Source of the DNA: an uncultured Alphaproteobacteria bacterium | GTDB taxonomy: Bacteria; Pseudomonadota; Alphaproteobacteria; CAAGCB01; CAG-977 | DNA length: 64,000 nucleotides | Assembly: GCA_934277945.1 (NCBI GenBank) | Contig: CAKQWA010000003.1 | Location: 1 to 64,000 of the forward strand | Direction of reading: 5' to 3' | Part shown: positions 1 to 7,271 of the stretch, piece by piece | Layout: each line of letters begins with the position of its first letter | Position numbering within the stretch: the stretch's first letter is position 1 | The notes under the pieces: generated by a model | What the model was told of the DNA's origin: nothing | The model's input: the letters and a program-made list of their open reading frames with translations, nothing else | Database searches by the model: none | Made by a program: the position numbers and the translations under genes

Positions 1-735
1 TATACTTACGAAATGCTGGACAAGTTGATGTTCTTCCGCCGCAAATTGCCCGATTTGCGCACGATGACGCAGGCGGGAGGAAAGATTCTGCCCGCTTTGC
101 ACAAAAAATTCGCCGAATACGCCGAACGCGAAGGTAAGCATTTCGTCGTCATGTACGGTCAGGCGGAAGCGACCGCGCGCATGGCGTATCTGCCGCCGGA
201 AAAGGCTTTGGAAAAGTGCGGCTCGACGGGCATTGCCATTCCCGACGGAAAATTCGATCTGATTGATGCGGACGGCGGCAAAATCACAACGCCCGACACG
301 GTCGGCGAATTGGTTTACACGGGCGACAACGTGACGCTGGGATATGCGGTTTGCGGTGCTGATTTGGCGAAAGGCGACGAACGCGGCGGCGTTTTGCAAA
401 CGGGCGACATGGCGCAGTTCGACGCGGACGGATATTTCTACATCGTCGGGCGCAAAAAACGGTTTTTAAAAATCTTCGGAAACCGTGTCGGTTTGGATGA
501 AACGGAACGGTTGATTAAATCGGTTTATACGGATTTCGACTGCGCTTGTGCGGGCAAGGACGACGCGATGCACGTTTTTATAACGGACGAAAACAAAACG
601 TCGGAAATCAAGAAATTTCTGGCGGAAAAAACGCATTTAAACCCGACGGCGTTTCACGTCAAATACATTGAAAAAATTCCCAAAAACGACGCGGGTAAGA
701 CGTTGTATCGCGAATTGGAGCAATTCTATGACTGA
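1..735 (+). CDS. AMP-forming acyl-CoA/acyl-ACP synthetase, C-terminal part (5' end outside window)
   Basis: The reading frame is open from base 1, so the start lies upstream and only about 244 C-terminal residues are seen. Family motifs of adenylate-forming enzymes appear in order: YGQAEAT (A5), LQTGD (A7), GRKKRFLKIFGNRVG (A8 hinge) and a late PKNDAGKTLY carrying the catalytic Lys (A10). The family activates a carboxylic acid as acyl-adenylate and passes it to CoA or a carrier protein. Its last 8 bases overlap the LuxE-like gene, so the two are translationally coupled. I infer that it supplies the activated acyl group for the LuxE/LuxC pair. The substrate cannot be read from the sequence. 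Confidence 0.85.
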   Translation, partial: YTYEMLDKLMFFRRKLPDLRTMTQAGGKILPALHKKFAEYAEREGKHFVVMYGQAEATARMAYLPPEKALEKCGSTGIAIPDGKFDLIDADGGKITTPDTVGELVYTGDNVTLGYAVCGADLAKGDERGGVLQTGDMAQFDADGYFYIVGRKKRFLKIFGNRVGLDETERLIKSVYTDFDCACAGKDDAMHVFITDENKTSEIKKFLAEKTHLNPTAFHVKYIEKIPKNDAGKTLYRELEQFYD

Positions 736-1810
736 TTTTAACGGACTGTTGGAAATACCTCCGTATTCTTTGGACAAAGCGGCGAAAACGGCGGCTTTGA
801 CCGAAGAATTGAAACGGTTGACAAAACATCATATCGACGCCTGTCCCGCGTACGCCCGCATGATGCGCGCCGTCGAACCGGACTTGGACAAAGTGCAAAC
901 GTATGAAGATTTGCCTTTTTTGCCCGTGTCTTTGTTTAAGGATTTGACGTTGAAAAGCATTCCCGATGCGGACGTGTTCAAAACAATGACGTCCAGCGGC
1001 ACGACGGGGCAGGCGGTGTCTAAAATTTATCTGGACAGACAAGCCGCCGCGCGTCAGCAAAAAACGCTTGTGCGCATTGTGTCCGATTTTACGGGTGCGG
1101 CGCGTTTGCCGATGCTGATTATCGACAGTCCGTCGGTCATTAAAAACCGCGCGATGTTTTCGGCAAGAGGCGCAGGCATTCTGGGATTTTCTATTTTCGG
1201 TGCGGACAGAACCTACGCGTTGAACGACGACATGGAAATCGATTTTCCCGCGATAGAGGCTTTCCTTGACCGCCACAAAGGGCAAAAAATCCTTTTGTTC
1301 GGCTTTACGTTCATGATTTGGCGGCACTTTTACAAGGAATTGTTGAAGTCGGATAAAAAAATTGATTTGTCGAACGGCGTGATGATTCATGGCGGCGGCT
1401 GGAAAAAATTGATATCCGAAGCCGTTTCACCCGCCGAATTCAAACAACGGTTGACCGATGTTTGCGGTTTGTCCGATGTGCACGATTATTACGGCATGGT
1501 GGAACAGACGGGGTGCATTTATATGCAATGCGAACACGGACACATGCACGCGTCGGTGTTTTCCGACGTGATTATGCGCAATCCGCGCGATTTTTCGGTC
1601 TGTCCCGCCGGAGAAAAAGGAATTATCCAAGTCATTTCCGTCCTGCCCGAATCTTACCCCGGACATTCGCTTTTGACCGAAGACGAGGGCGTTTTGTTGG
1701 GCGAGGACGATTGTCCGTGCGGACGCAAAGGAAAGTATTTTAAAATCTTGGGACGTTTGAAAAACGCAGAAATCAGGGGGTGCAGTGATACCTATGCCGC
1801 AAAATTTTAA
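728..1810 (+). CDS. LuxE-family acyl-protein synthetase
   Basis: A 360-residue protein of the LuxE acyl-protein synthetase family, which activates a fatty acid with ATP and carries it on a Cys before handing it to the LuxC reductase. Visible are an adenylation-type TSSGTTG loop near residue 96, a YGMVEQTG segment, a CPCGRKG motif and a C-terminal RGCSDT, whose Cys352 matches the position I know for the acyl-carrying Cys of luminous-bacterial LuxE. The start at 728 was chosen because it gives the stop/start overlap with the synthetase and the conserved N-terminus; an in-frame ATG at 668 lies deep inside the upstream gene. It overlaps LuxC by 26 bases. Confidence 0.85.
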   Translation: MTDFNGLLEIPPYSLDKAAKTAALTEELKRLTKHHIDACPAYARMMRAVEPDLDKVQTYEDLPFLPVSLFKDLTLKSIPDADVFKTMTSSGTTGQAVSKIYLDRQAAARQQKTLVRIVSDFTGAARLPMLIIDSPSVIKNRAMFSARGAGILGFSIFGADRTYALNDDMEIDFPAIEAFLDRHKGQKILLFGFTFMIWRHFYKELLKSDKKIDLSNGVMIHGGGWKKLISEAVSPAEFKQRLTDVCGLSDVHDYYGMVEQTGCIYMQCEHGHMHASVFSDVIMRNPRDFSVCPAGEKGIIQVISVLPESYPGHSLLTEDEGVLLGEDDCPCGRKGKYFKILGRLKNAEIRGCSDTYAAKF

Positions 1811-2981
1811 TGAATTGACGTATGTGGTCGGCACGTCGGAAACCGTTGAACAAATGATGCGGGTGCCGGCGATGGCGCCGTTTGATGACAAAGCAATCGC
1901 TTTTTTGAACGCGCTGTCCGTCAAATTGCTGAAAACGGGCAAGGAGTATTCCGATGTCGCGACGTTCGCTTTCTGGTGCCGCAAAGCCGCGCTGACGCAG
2001 GAAAAGGCTAAATACGACGCGAACGAGTTGCGTTTGGGGCGAGGTGTCGTGTTTCATTCAACGCCGTCCAACGTCGCCGTGAATTTCGCGTTCAGTTTCG
2101 CGGCGGGATTGCTGGCGGGGAATCCGAATATCGTGCGCCTGCCTGCAAAAGATTTCGCGCAGGTTGACATCATCTGCGCGGCGATGCGCGACACTCTGGA
2201 ACAAATGCCAGACATGAAACCGTATGTCGTTATGGTGAAATTCCCTCCCGTTAAGGAAATTACGGATTGGTTTTCGGCGATTTGTACCGCCCGCGTCGTG
2301 TGGGGCGGAGACGCGACCATTGCGGAAATCCGGAAATCGCCGTTGCCGCCGCGCGCCGTGGAAATTACGTTCGCCGACCGTCATTCGATACTGGCACTGA
2401 ACGCCGATGCCGTTCTGTTGGCGGAGGATATCGGCAGATTGGCGCGGGATTTTTACAACGATACGTTTTTCACCGATCAGAACGCTTGCACGTCCCCGCG
2501 CATTATCGTTTGGACGGGAAAAGACAAGCAGGCGGCAAAGGACAAATTCTGGAACGCCGTGCACGCCTTGACCGCTGAAAAATACACGCTTGCGCCCGTT
2601 TGGGCTGTCGGCAAACTTGCGGCGCTGTATCGTGCGGCGGCGGACAGGGAAGTGCGCCTTGAACCGTGTGCCGACAATTTCATCTATCGCGTCAAGGTGG
2701 AAAGTTTGGACGACAAGTTGCCGGATTTAAAATACAACAGCGGCTTTTTCTTTGAGTACGACGCGGAAAATCTGGCGGAAATCGCCCCTGTCTGCACAAA
2801 CAAATGCCAGACAATGACCTATTACGGCATCGGCAAGGAAGAAATCTCGAATTTTATCCGTTCCGCCGCCCCCAAGGGCATCGATCGCGCCGTGCCGATG
2901 GGTAAATCCATGGATTTCACGCTCGTCTGGGACGGGTATGATTTAATTCGTGAACTGTCAAGAATTGTAAAGGTGGCATGA
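1785..2981 (+). CDS. LuxC-family acyl-CoA/acyl-protein reductase
   Basis: A 398-residue aldehyde-dehydrogenase-fold enzyme of the LuxC family, which reduces acyl-protein or acyl-CoA to aldehyde with NADPH. The segment TDQNACTSPR carries the expected nucleophile, Cys235. HSTPSNVAVNFAFS and GNPNIVRLP are characteristic of LuxC. The GTG at 1785 sits 4 bases after AGGGGG; an ATG at 1794 would be 13 bases away, so either is possible. In luminous bacteria LuxC works with LuxE and LuxD to make the aldehyde for luciferase. Neither luciferase nor LuxD is in the window, so another use of the aldehyde or alcohol is inferred. Confidence 0.87.
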   Translation: MIPMPQNFNELTYVVGTSETVEQMMRVPAMAPFDDKAIAFLNALSVKLLKTGKEYSDVATFAFWCRKAALTQEKAKYDANELRLGRGVVFHSTPSNVAVNFAFSFAAGLLAGNPNIVRLPAKDFAQVDIICAAMRDTLEQMPDMKPYVVMVKFPPVKEITDWFSAICTARVVWGGDATIAEIRKSPLPPRAVEITFADRHSILALNADAVLLAEDIGRLARDFYNDTFFTDQNACTSPRIIVWTGKDKQAAKDKFWNAVHALTAEKYTLAPVWAVGKLAALYRAAADREVRLEPCADNFIYRVKVESLDDKLPDLKYNSGFFFEYDAENLAEIAPVCTNKCQTMTYYGIGKEEISNFIRSAAPKGIDRAVPMGKSMDFTLVWDGYDLIRELSRIVKVA

Positions 2982-3004
2982 TGCGCCACTCGGGATTTTG
3001 AAAC

Positions 3005-3847
3005 ATGAACAGATTTCTTGCTCACTTTATTTGCGCGTTTGTTCCGGTAAAGAAATACCGCAAGGCGTTGAGAGATTACTTGTATTCTTTTGATTTTGCT
3101 AAAATATCATACAAGGTCAGAGAATTCCGCTCGCTTGAAAATGAAACGCAAACCGTTGTTCTCGGTTCGTCGCACGCCTTGTACGGATACAAGCCCGAAC
3201 GGACGGAATTTAACTTCGCTGAACCGAGCCAAGATTTATATTATTCGTATAAAATTTACGAAAAATTTTGCGATTTTAAGAAAATAAAACGCGTCATTCT
3301 GTTTTATTCGGTTTTTTCAGCCGGTCATATTTTGGAAAAAACGCGTTGGGTGAAACTGTGCGCGATTTATAAAAAAGTTCTTGGCATTCCGTATCGCTAT
3401 GACGAAACGGAATTAAAGAAGATCGAAAAAAAATTGCATGGCAGGATTTATTTCATGCCGCGAAAAACATACGGCGATATGGATAAATATCGCTTTGAAT
3501 CGCATAATGCAGAAGAACGTGTTGCGGGACATCTTAAAAACAACCGCAGGCAGAACAATCAAACGGAATATGTTGAAAAATGCGCCGCGCTCGCCCGATT
3601 GAAAGGGCATGATTTATTCGTCGTTATTCCTCCGTTTCGTTCGGATTACACAAAATTGCTTCCGCCATTTGAAGAGGTGTTTGCTCCGTTGCTTTCGTTG
3701 ACGCAAAAAGATGCTTCCATTCATTTGCTGGATTATTTTCACGACACGGATTTTGCAGATGATGATTTCGGTGATACGGATCATTTAAATCTGCAAGGCG
3801 CGAAAAAATTGACGCAAAAAATACGGCAAGCGTTTCGGACAAGATAA
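3005..3847 (+). CDS. SGNH-hydrolase-like protein
   Basis: A 280-residue protein, probably an esterase or acyl-transferase-like member of the SGNH fold. VLGSSHALYG near residue 52 fits block I, with Ser next to Gly, and DTDHLNLQGA near residue 259 fits the C-terminal DxxH catalytic pair. No signal peptide is evident. Such proteins often sit in surface-polysaccharide clusters, where they add or remove acyl groups. It follows LuxC by 23 bases and is followed by a terminator, so it is the last gene of that operon. The gene is visibly richer in A and T than its neighbours, which suggests a separate origin. The substrate is unknown. Confidence 0.6.
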   Translation: MNRFLAHFICAFVPVKKYRKALRDYLYSFDFAKISYKVREFRSLENETQTVVLGSSHALYGYKPERTEFNFAEPSQDLYYSYKIYEKFCDFKKIKRVILFYSVFSAGHILEKTRWVKLCAIYKKVLGIPYRYDETELKKIEKKLHGRIYFMPRKTYGDMDKYRFESHNAEERVAGHLKNNRRQNNQTEYVEKCAALARLKGHDLFVVIPPFRSDYTKLLPPFEEVFAPLLSLTQKDASIHLLDYFHDTDFADDDFGDTDHLNLQGAKKLTQKIRQAFRTR

Positions 3848-3854
3848 TTTTTCA

Positions 3855-3886
3855 GAGCCGAGAGAAATCCCGGCTCAGTTTTTTTA
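3855..3886 (+). terminator. Rho-independent terminator after the LuxE/LuxC operon
   Basis: GAGCCG pairs with CGGCTC around a 10-base loop, followed by a run of seven T on the plus strand. It closes the acyl synthetase-LuxE-LuxC-SGNH operon. Confidence 0.8.
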
Positions 3887-3892
3887 TTGAAG

Positions 3893-4198
3893 TTACGGCT
3901 TTTCCGGAAAAACGATGTTGAACGGAAATCCTTTTTGCGTCGGTAAATCGCGAAGTTTCTGACGGTATGCGATGTATGCCTGTCGTTTTTCAGATGTAAT
4001 CGGAAAGTCGGGAACGCTGACGTATTTATCCGTTTCCGACAATAGATAATCGCGTTTTCGGCGCACCAATTCCTTCTTTCGCGTTTCATCCGTTTTAGCT
4101 TCGGTGAAAAACGTTTCTCCCGCATTGTTGACGTGAACTATTTTTCCGCTTCTGTTTGCTTCGATCGCCTTTGCAGCGTATTCAAAAGAGTTTGTCAT
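3893..4198 (-). CDS. Phage tail assembly chaperone-like protein
   Basis: A 101-residue protein. Its C-terminal half (RDYLLSETDKY, then YRQKLRDLPTQKGFP) matches the pattern I recognise from the phage tail assembly chaperone family that sits beside tail-fibre genes. Members help fold or attach tail fibres. The gene starts 1 base after the stop of the upstream tail-fibre gene, so the two are coupled. No other phage structural gene is nearby, which makes the pair an isolated tail-tip module. Confidence 0.7.
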   Translation of the reverse strand: MTNSFEYAAKAIEANRSGKIVHVNNAGETFFTEAKTDETRKKELVRRKRDYLLSETDKYVSVPDFPITSEKRQAYIAYRQKLRDLPTQKGFPFNIVFPEKP

Positions 4199-4199
4199 G

Positions 4200-5048
4200 T
4201 TACACCGCCTTTCCTTTTGCCTGCCATGTGTACGTCAATCCCGTCGAACCGAGTGTGAACAGGACGCCGAACGTGCTTTCACTTTGTTTTGATATGACCA
4301 TGCCGTTTGACTGTTCGCCCAAGCCGCCGGAATTTTGCGCGCAAAGAAGGGCGTAATTCGTATCTGCGAACGGCTTTAAAAAGTTGTAAACAACGAAAGA
4401 CGAATTCGATACGAGAGCGCCTCCCTGTTCCAGCCAGCCGTCAGACCAAAGCCTGTACCATTCCGTGCCGTTGCGGTATGTTTCCGTTACATACGGCTTG
4501 GTGCAGTTGCTTAAATCCGCGTTTGCCTTTGATGCCAGCGTCGCCGCCGCATTTGTCGCCGCCGTTTGCGCCTGCGCCGCTTGCTCGCTTGCCGCCGATG
4601 CGCTTGATTGTGCCGAAGACGCCGCCGCCGTGCAATCCGATACGGCTTTGCGGATGCTGGGAATCAGGCTTGCCGCGTTCGTGTCGTCGAAGACGTCGAC
4701 CGTCACCGCTCGCCCCGATTTTTCTTCCAGTTGTTGCACCTGCATTGTCAGTTTGTCAAAGCACCGTTCCAACGTTTCCGCCGGCAAAATTTCGTTTTCG
4801 CGGTAATCCGTTTCCTGCGTCAGCGGAACCTGCCGCATAATCACGATTTGCGCGTTGTTTTCGGGCGCCGTTTTAAAAATCAGCGTGCCGTTTGCCGCCG
4901 TCCAGTCCGTGCGTTCGCTCTGCACGCCGTTCAGCATCTGCCATACGCTCAAATGCGATTTGTCCAGATAGGAAAACGGGATTGCAAACTCTGTCGCAAC
5001 CCCGTTCCCGACATAAGATATTTTATTTTGTTGACTGTTTACCGTCAT
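4200..5048 (-). CDS. Phage tail-fibre-like protein
   Basis: A 282-residue protein. Residues 1-120 resemble the N-terminal virion-attachment domain of T7-type tail fibres, with SYVGNGVATEFAIPFSYLD, later a polar beta region (DWTAANGTLIFKTAP) and IVIMRQVPLTQ. Residues 132-175 form an Ala/Ser/Gln-rich helical stretch likely to trimerise. The remaining 105 residues, rich in Trp, Tyr, Gly and Ser, look like a receptor-binding tip. Tail fibres bind the host surface. It is coupled to the downstream chaperone. Without capsid, portal or integrase genes it may be a prophage relic, part of a tailocin encoded elsewhere, or a decoy. Confidence 0.75.
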   Translation of the reverse strand: MTVNSQQNKISYVGNGVATEFAIPFSYLDKSHLSVWQMLNGVQSERTDWTAANGTLIFKTAPENNAQIVIMRQVPLTQETDYRENEILPAETLERCFDKLTMQVQQLEEKSGRAVTVDVFDDTNAASLIPSIRKAVSDCTAAASSAQSSASAASEQAAQAQTAATNAAATLASKANADLSNCTKPYVTETYRNGTEWYRLWSDGWLEQGGALVSNSSFVVYNFLKPFADTNYALLCAQNSGGLGEQSNGMVISKQSESTFGVLFTLGSTGLTYTWQAKGKAV

Positions 5049-5060
5049 TTTTTTCCTCGC

Positions 5061-5086
5061 AAAAAAAAGCGGGATTTCTCCCGCCG
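5061..5086 (-). terminator. Terminator-like hairpin in the tail-fibre leader
   Basis: On the minus strand GCGGG pairs with CCCGC over a 6-base loop, followed by eight T. It lies between a plausible promoter and the tail-fibre start codon, so it could act as an attenuator or end a short RNA. Confidence 0.55.
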
Positions 5087-5118
5087 AAGATGATTGACAT
5101 ATTTTCTTGAACTATAAC

Positions 5119-5147
5119 AATATGTCATAACTTTTTTATAAAGTCAA
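5119..5147 (-). promoter_or_regulatory. Sigma-70 promoter upstream of the tail-fibre gene
   Basis: On the minus strand TTGACT and CATATT are separated by 17 bases. Transcription would start near 5112, ahead of the hairpin at 5061-5086. Confidence 0.45.
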
Positions 5148-5177
5148 CAAAATGTTCATTCCACTTAATTTGAAAAT

Positions 5178-5210
5178 AAAAAAGCCCCCGATTTCGTGTT
5201 CGGGGGCTTT
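5178..5210 (-). terminator. Rho-independent terminator
   Basis: On the minus strand GCCCCCGA pairs with TCGGGGGC, followed by six T. It sits just downstream of the gene ending at 5217 and separates it from the tail-fibre unit. Confidence 0.85.
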
Positions 5211-5216
5211 GGAATT

Positions 5217-6134
5217 TCAGCGGTTTTTCTTCTCCGCCATTGCGGTTAAAACCGAAACGTGCGGCGCGGATTGTTTCGTCTGCGCGGTTTGGGGTTGGAT
5301 TTTCGGCGTTGCGGACAATTTCATCGCGTGCAGTTTTTCCTGTTTATGCGCGTGAATCCGCAATTTCACGGCGGCTTTGGATGCGTTGGCTTTCGCCTGT
5401 TTTTCCGCTTCGATTTCGCTTTTCGCCTTTTCCGGATTCACCTTGAAATAAACGCCCGCCTGCATCATTTTAATGGCGGTTTTGTTCTTTTTGTAGGCTT
5501 CGGAATAGTACGCCTGTTCTTTGACTTCCTTGTGCGACATATGGTAGCCGATAGCGGCTTCCATCAAGCCCTTGCGGTCGGCGTTGTGATAGTCTTTGAA
5601 TTCCTGCAACAAACCGGCGAGGTACGGATCTTCGAGGTAAAGCGTGCGCTGAGCATTGGGATCCTGCTTCATGCAGTCCATGGCGACGGCGGCGTAGGCT
5701 TTGCCTTCCGCGAACATGGCGCCGTAGGGGTGCAACGACATCACCCACGTTTCCGACGGCGATTCAACCAGAGATTCGGCGTATTTCGTCATCAATTTGC
5801 CGTTGGCAATAATGGCGGCGTTCGCGGCGTGCTCCATAATGGACATCTGCAATTTGTTCGCGTTGAAATTGGCGTTGACGTTAATGGTTTTGTCCGCGGG
5901 ATTGACGAATTCGTGTTTTAAATTCGGATGCAGGCAAATGCTGTAACCCGCTTTTTGTGCCGTTTCCAGAGCCTCTTTGCCTTCGGGGAAATTCGCGGCG
6001 AGTTGATTGACGGCGAAAATCGCCATTTGTTTGTTCAAGCGGGAGCCGCCTTTGACTTCAAAAGGCACGACCGGTTTTTCCAGACCGATGCCGTTTAACG
6101 CGTTGAGCGGCGAGATTTTATTTTCATTTGCCAT
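5217..6134 (-). CDS. Conserved-looking protein of unknown function, 305 aa
   Basis: I do not recognise this protein. It is soluble, has no signal peptide, and is rich in Ala and Lys. The N-terminal two thirds look globular; residues from about 215 on form a Lys/Ala/Glu-rich helical tail. MEHAANAAI and YHMSHKEVKEQ contain His and Glu that could bind metal, but no complete HExxH motif is present. The start at 6134 follows AAAGGG by 7 bases; an upstream ATG at 6176 lacks such a site. It has its own terminator and so is probably monocistronic. Confidence 0.75.
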   Translation of the reverse strand: MANENKISPLNALNGIGLEKPVVPFEVKGGSRLNKQMAIFAVNQLAANFPEGKEALETAQKAGYSICLHPNLKHEFVNPADKTINVNANFNANKLQMSIMEHAANAAIIANGKLMTKYAESLVESPSETWVMSLHPYGAMFAEGKAYAAVAMDCMKQDPNAQRTLYLEDPYLAGLLQEFKDYHNADRKGLMEAAIGYHMSHKEVKEQAYYSEAYKKNKTAIKMMQAGVYFKVNPEKAKSEIEAEKQAKANASKAAVKLRIHAHKQEKLHAMKLSATPKIQPQTAQTKQSAPHVSVLTAMAEKKNR

Positions 6135-6274
6135 AAAGCAACCCTTTCTGAGTTTGTATTTTGATGATTCTGTCAAGCCGAAAGTTTATATACTCTCGTA
6201 TAGAAATCAAGGAAAATTTGTCGCAAAAACGGTTATAACCGGACGGTTTAGTGTCGCCGCGCGCGGATTTTTGC

Positions 6275-6303
6275 TTGTTTTTCCGGCGCGGGCGCGTTAC
6301 AAT
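6275..6303 (+). promoter_or_regulatory. Sigma-70 promoter for the UPF0386 leader
   Basis: TTGTTT (6275-6280) and TACAAT (6298-6303) are separated by 17 bases. Transcription would start near 6310, giving a leader of about 140 bases. Confidence 0.5.
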
Positions 6304-6309
6304 ATACGC

Positions 6310-6433
6310 GTTTTCAGACGTAAAGGATTTGTATGTCAGAGATTGCAATATAAGGGTAATCGGCGTTTGTTGCCGCTTTACCTGAAATTTTAAAAGTCGG
6401 GGCGGGCGAAAGTCCGCGCTTTTGAATTTTTTT
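6310..6433 (+). promoter_or_regulatory. Structured leader with a possible attenuator upstream of the YjhX-family gene
   Basis: The leader contains a tiny ORF (ATG at 6333, six codons reading MSEIAI, preceded by AAAGGA). Next comes a stem of GGTAA/TTACC plus CGGC/GCCG at 6355-6382. A second, imperfect stem of AAAAG/CTTTT plus GCGG/CCGC spans 6392-6423 and is followed by seven T at 6427-6433, just before the ribosome-binding site of the next gene. The order peptide, hairpin, terminator-like hairpin resembles attenuation. A short independent RNA is the alternative. No known riboswitch was recognised. Confidence 0.35.
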
Positions 6434-6451
6434 ATTGCAGGAATTTCTGAC

Positions 6452-6709
6452 ATGAATCTTTCCAAACAGGAGCAAAGGGCGCTTCACGTTCTGGCGCAGG
6501 GCGGCAAAATCGTCCACACGCGCGACGAAAAAGGTAAAATCACCGAAATCTTATGTTACAACCGCGACGGTTTCGTGCTGGTCGACTGCACGCTGACGAC
6601 GTTTGCGCGTCTGCGCGCCAAAAGGCTGATTAAATCGGTCGACGGCAAGCCCTACCGCATTACGACGCGGGGGCTGAAAGCCGTGCGTTCGCAAGCGGAC
6701 AACCGTTGA
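6452..6709 (+). CDS. UPF0386 / YjhX-family protein
   Basis: An 85-residue protein closely following the UPF0386 pattern: MNLSKQEQRALHVLAQGGKI at the start, then CYNRDGFVLVDCTL, RLRAKRLIKS and a C-terminal VRSQADNR. The family has a small winged-helix-like fold; the E. coli member YjhX is described as a toxin of a toxin-antitoxin pair, but most alphaproteobacterial members occur alone. No antitoxin candidate is adjacent here. The start at 6452 follows GCAGGA by about 9 bases; an upstream in-frame ATG at 6422 lies inside the leader hairpin. A GNAT gene follows after 17 bases. Confidence 0.88.
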   Translation: MNLSKQEQRALHVLAQGGKIVHTRDEKGKITEILCYNRDGFVLVDCTLTTFARLRAKRLIKSVDGKPYRITTRGLKAVRSQADNR

Positions 6710-6726
6710 TTTCAAGGAGAAAGCAA

Positions 6727-7251
6727 ATGAATTTTATCATCAGAGCCCGCGCGCCCGCCGACGACGGCGCGATTTACGAAACGGTCGGACAAGCCTTTAA
6801 AACGGCGCCGCACGCAAGCGGTGACGAGCAGGATTTGGTCGTCCGGCTGCGCCAAACAAGCGCGTACGTTCCCGAATTGTCGCTTGTGGCGGACGCGGCG
6901 GGCGAAATCATCGGGCATATTATGTTCACGCAAATTAAAATCGGCGATGAAACGCAGTTGATTCTTGCGCCGCTCGCCGTTTTGCCCGCGCGTCAAAAGC
7001 AGGGCGTCGGCAAAGCGTTGATTTTGCGCGGACACGATATCGCCAAGCGCGCGGGATACGGATTTTCGGTGCTGGTCGGGCATCCGTCGTATTATCCGAA
7101 ATTCGATTACCGTCCGGCAGGCGCGTTCGGTCTGACGTGCGTCCAGCCCGTGCCGCCCGAATGTTTTATGGCGTGCGATTTGCAAAAAAGCGGGCGTATG
7201 CTGAACGCGCAAATGAGCATCCCCGCCGTGTTTTTTGACAAGGACGCGTGA
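6727..7251 (+). CDS. GNAT family N-acetyltransferase, YhbS-like
   Basis: A 174-residue single-domain acetyltransferase. The acetyl-CoA loop is seen in LAVLPARQKQGVGKALI near residue 83, followed by a helix and the VLVGHPSYYPKFDYRPA segment typical of YhbS-type GNATs. The acceptor is unknown. The start at 6727 is set by AAGGAGA at 6714-6720. It is the second gene after the UPF0386 gene and probably shares its transcript. Confidence 0.85.
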   Translation: MNFIIRARAPADDGAIYETVGQAFKTAPHASGDEQDLVVRLRQTSAYVPELSLVADAAGEIIGHIMFTQIKIGDETQLILAPLAVLPARQKQGVGKALILRGHDIAKRAGYGFSVLVGHPSYYPKFDYRPAGAFGLTCVQPVPPECFMACDLQKSGRMLNAQMSIPAVFFDKDA

Positions 7252-7271
7252 AAAACGGGGAAAGCAAGGCG

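Larger units (their letters stand above)
6135..6451. other. 317-base intergenic region
   Basis: This is the only stretch over 300 bases without a protein gene. Its left part is the upstream region of the minus-strand gene at 5217-6134 and holds the inverted repeat TATAC-TCTC-GTATA at 6189-6202, a possible operator. Its right part holds a plus-strand promoter and a structured leader in front of the YjhX-family gene, listed separately. Confidence 0.5.

Noticed and set aside
1..3847. Bioluminescence operon
   Set aside because: LuxC and LuxE relatives are present, but luciferase subunits and LuxD are not, so a lux operon call is unsupported.
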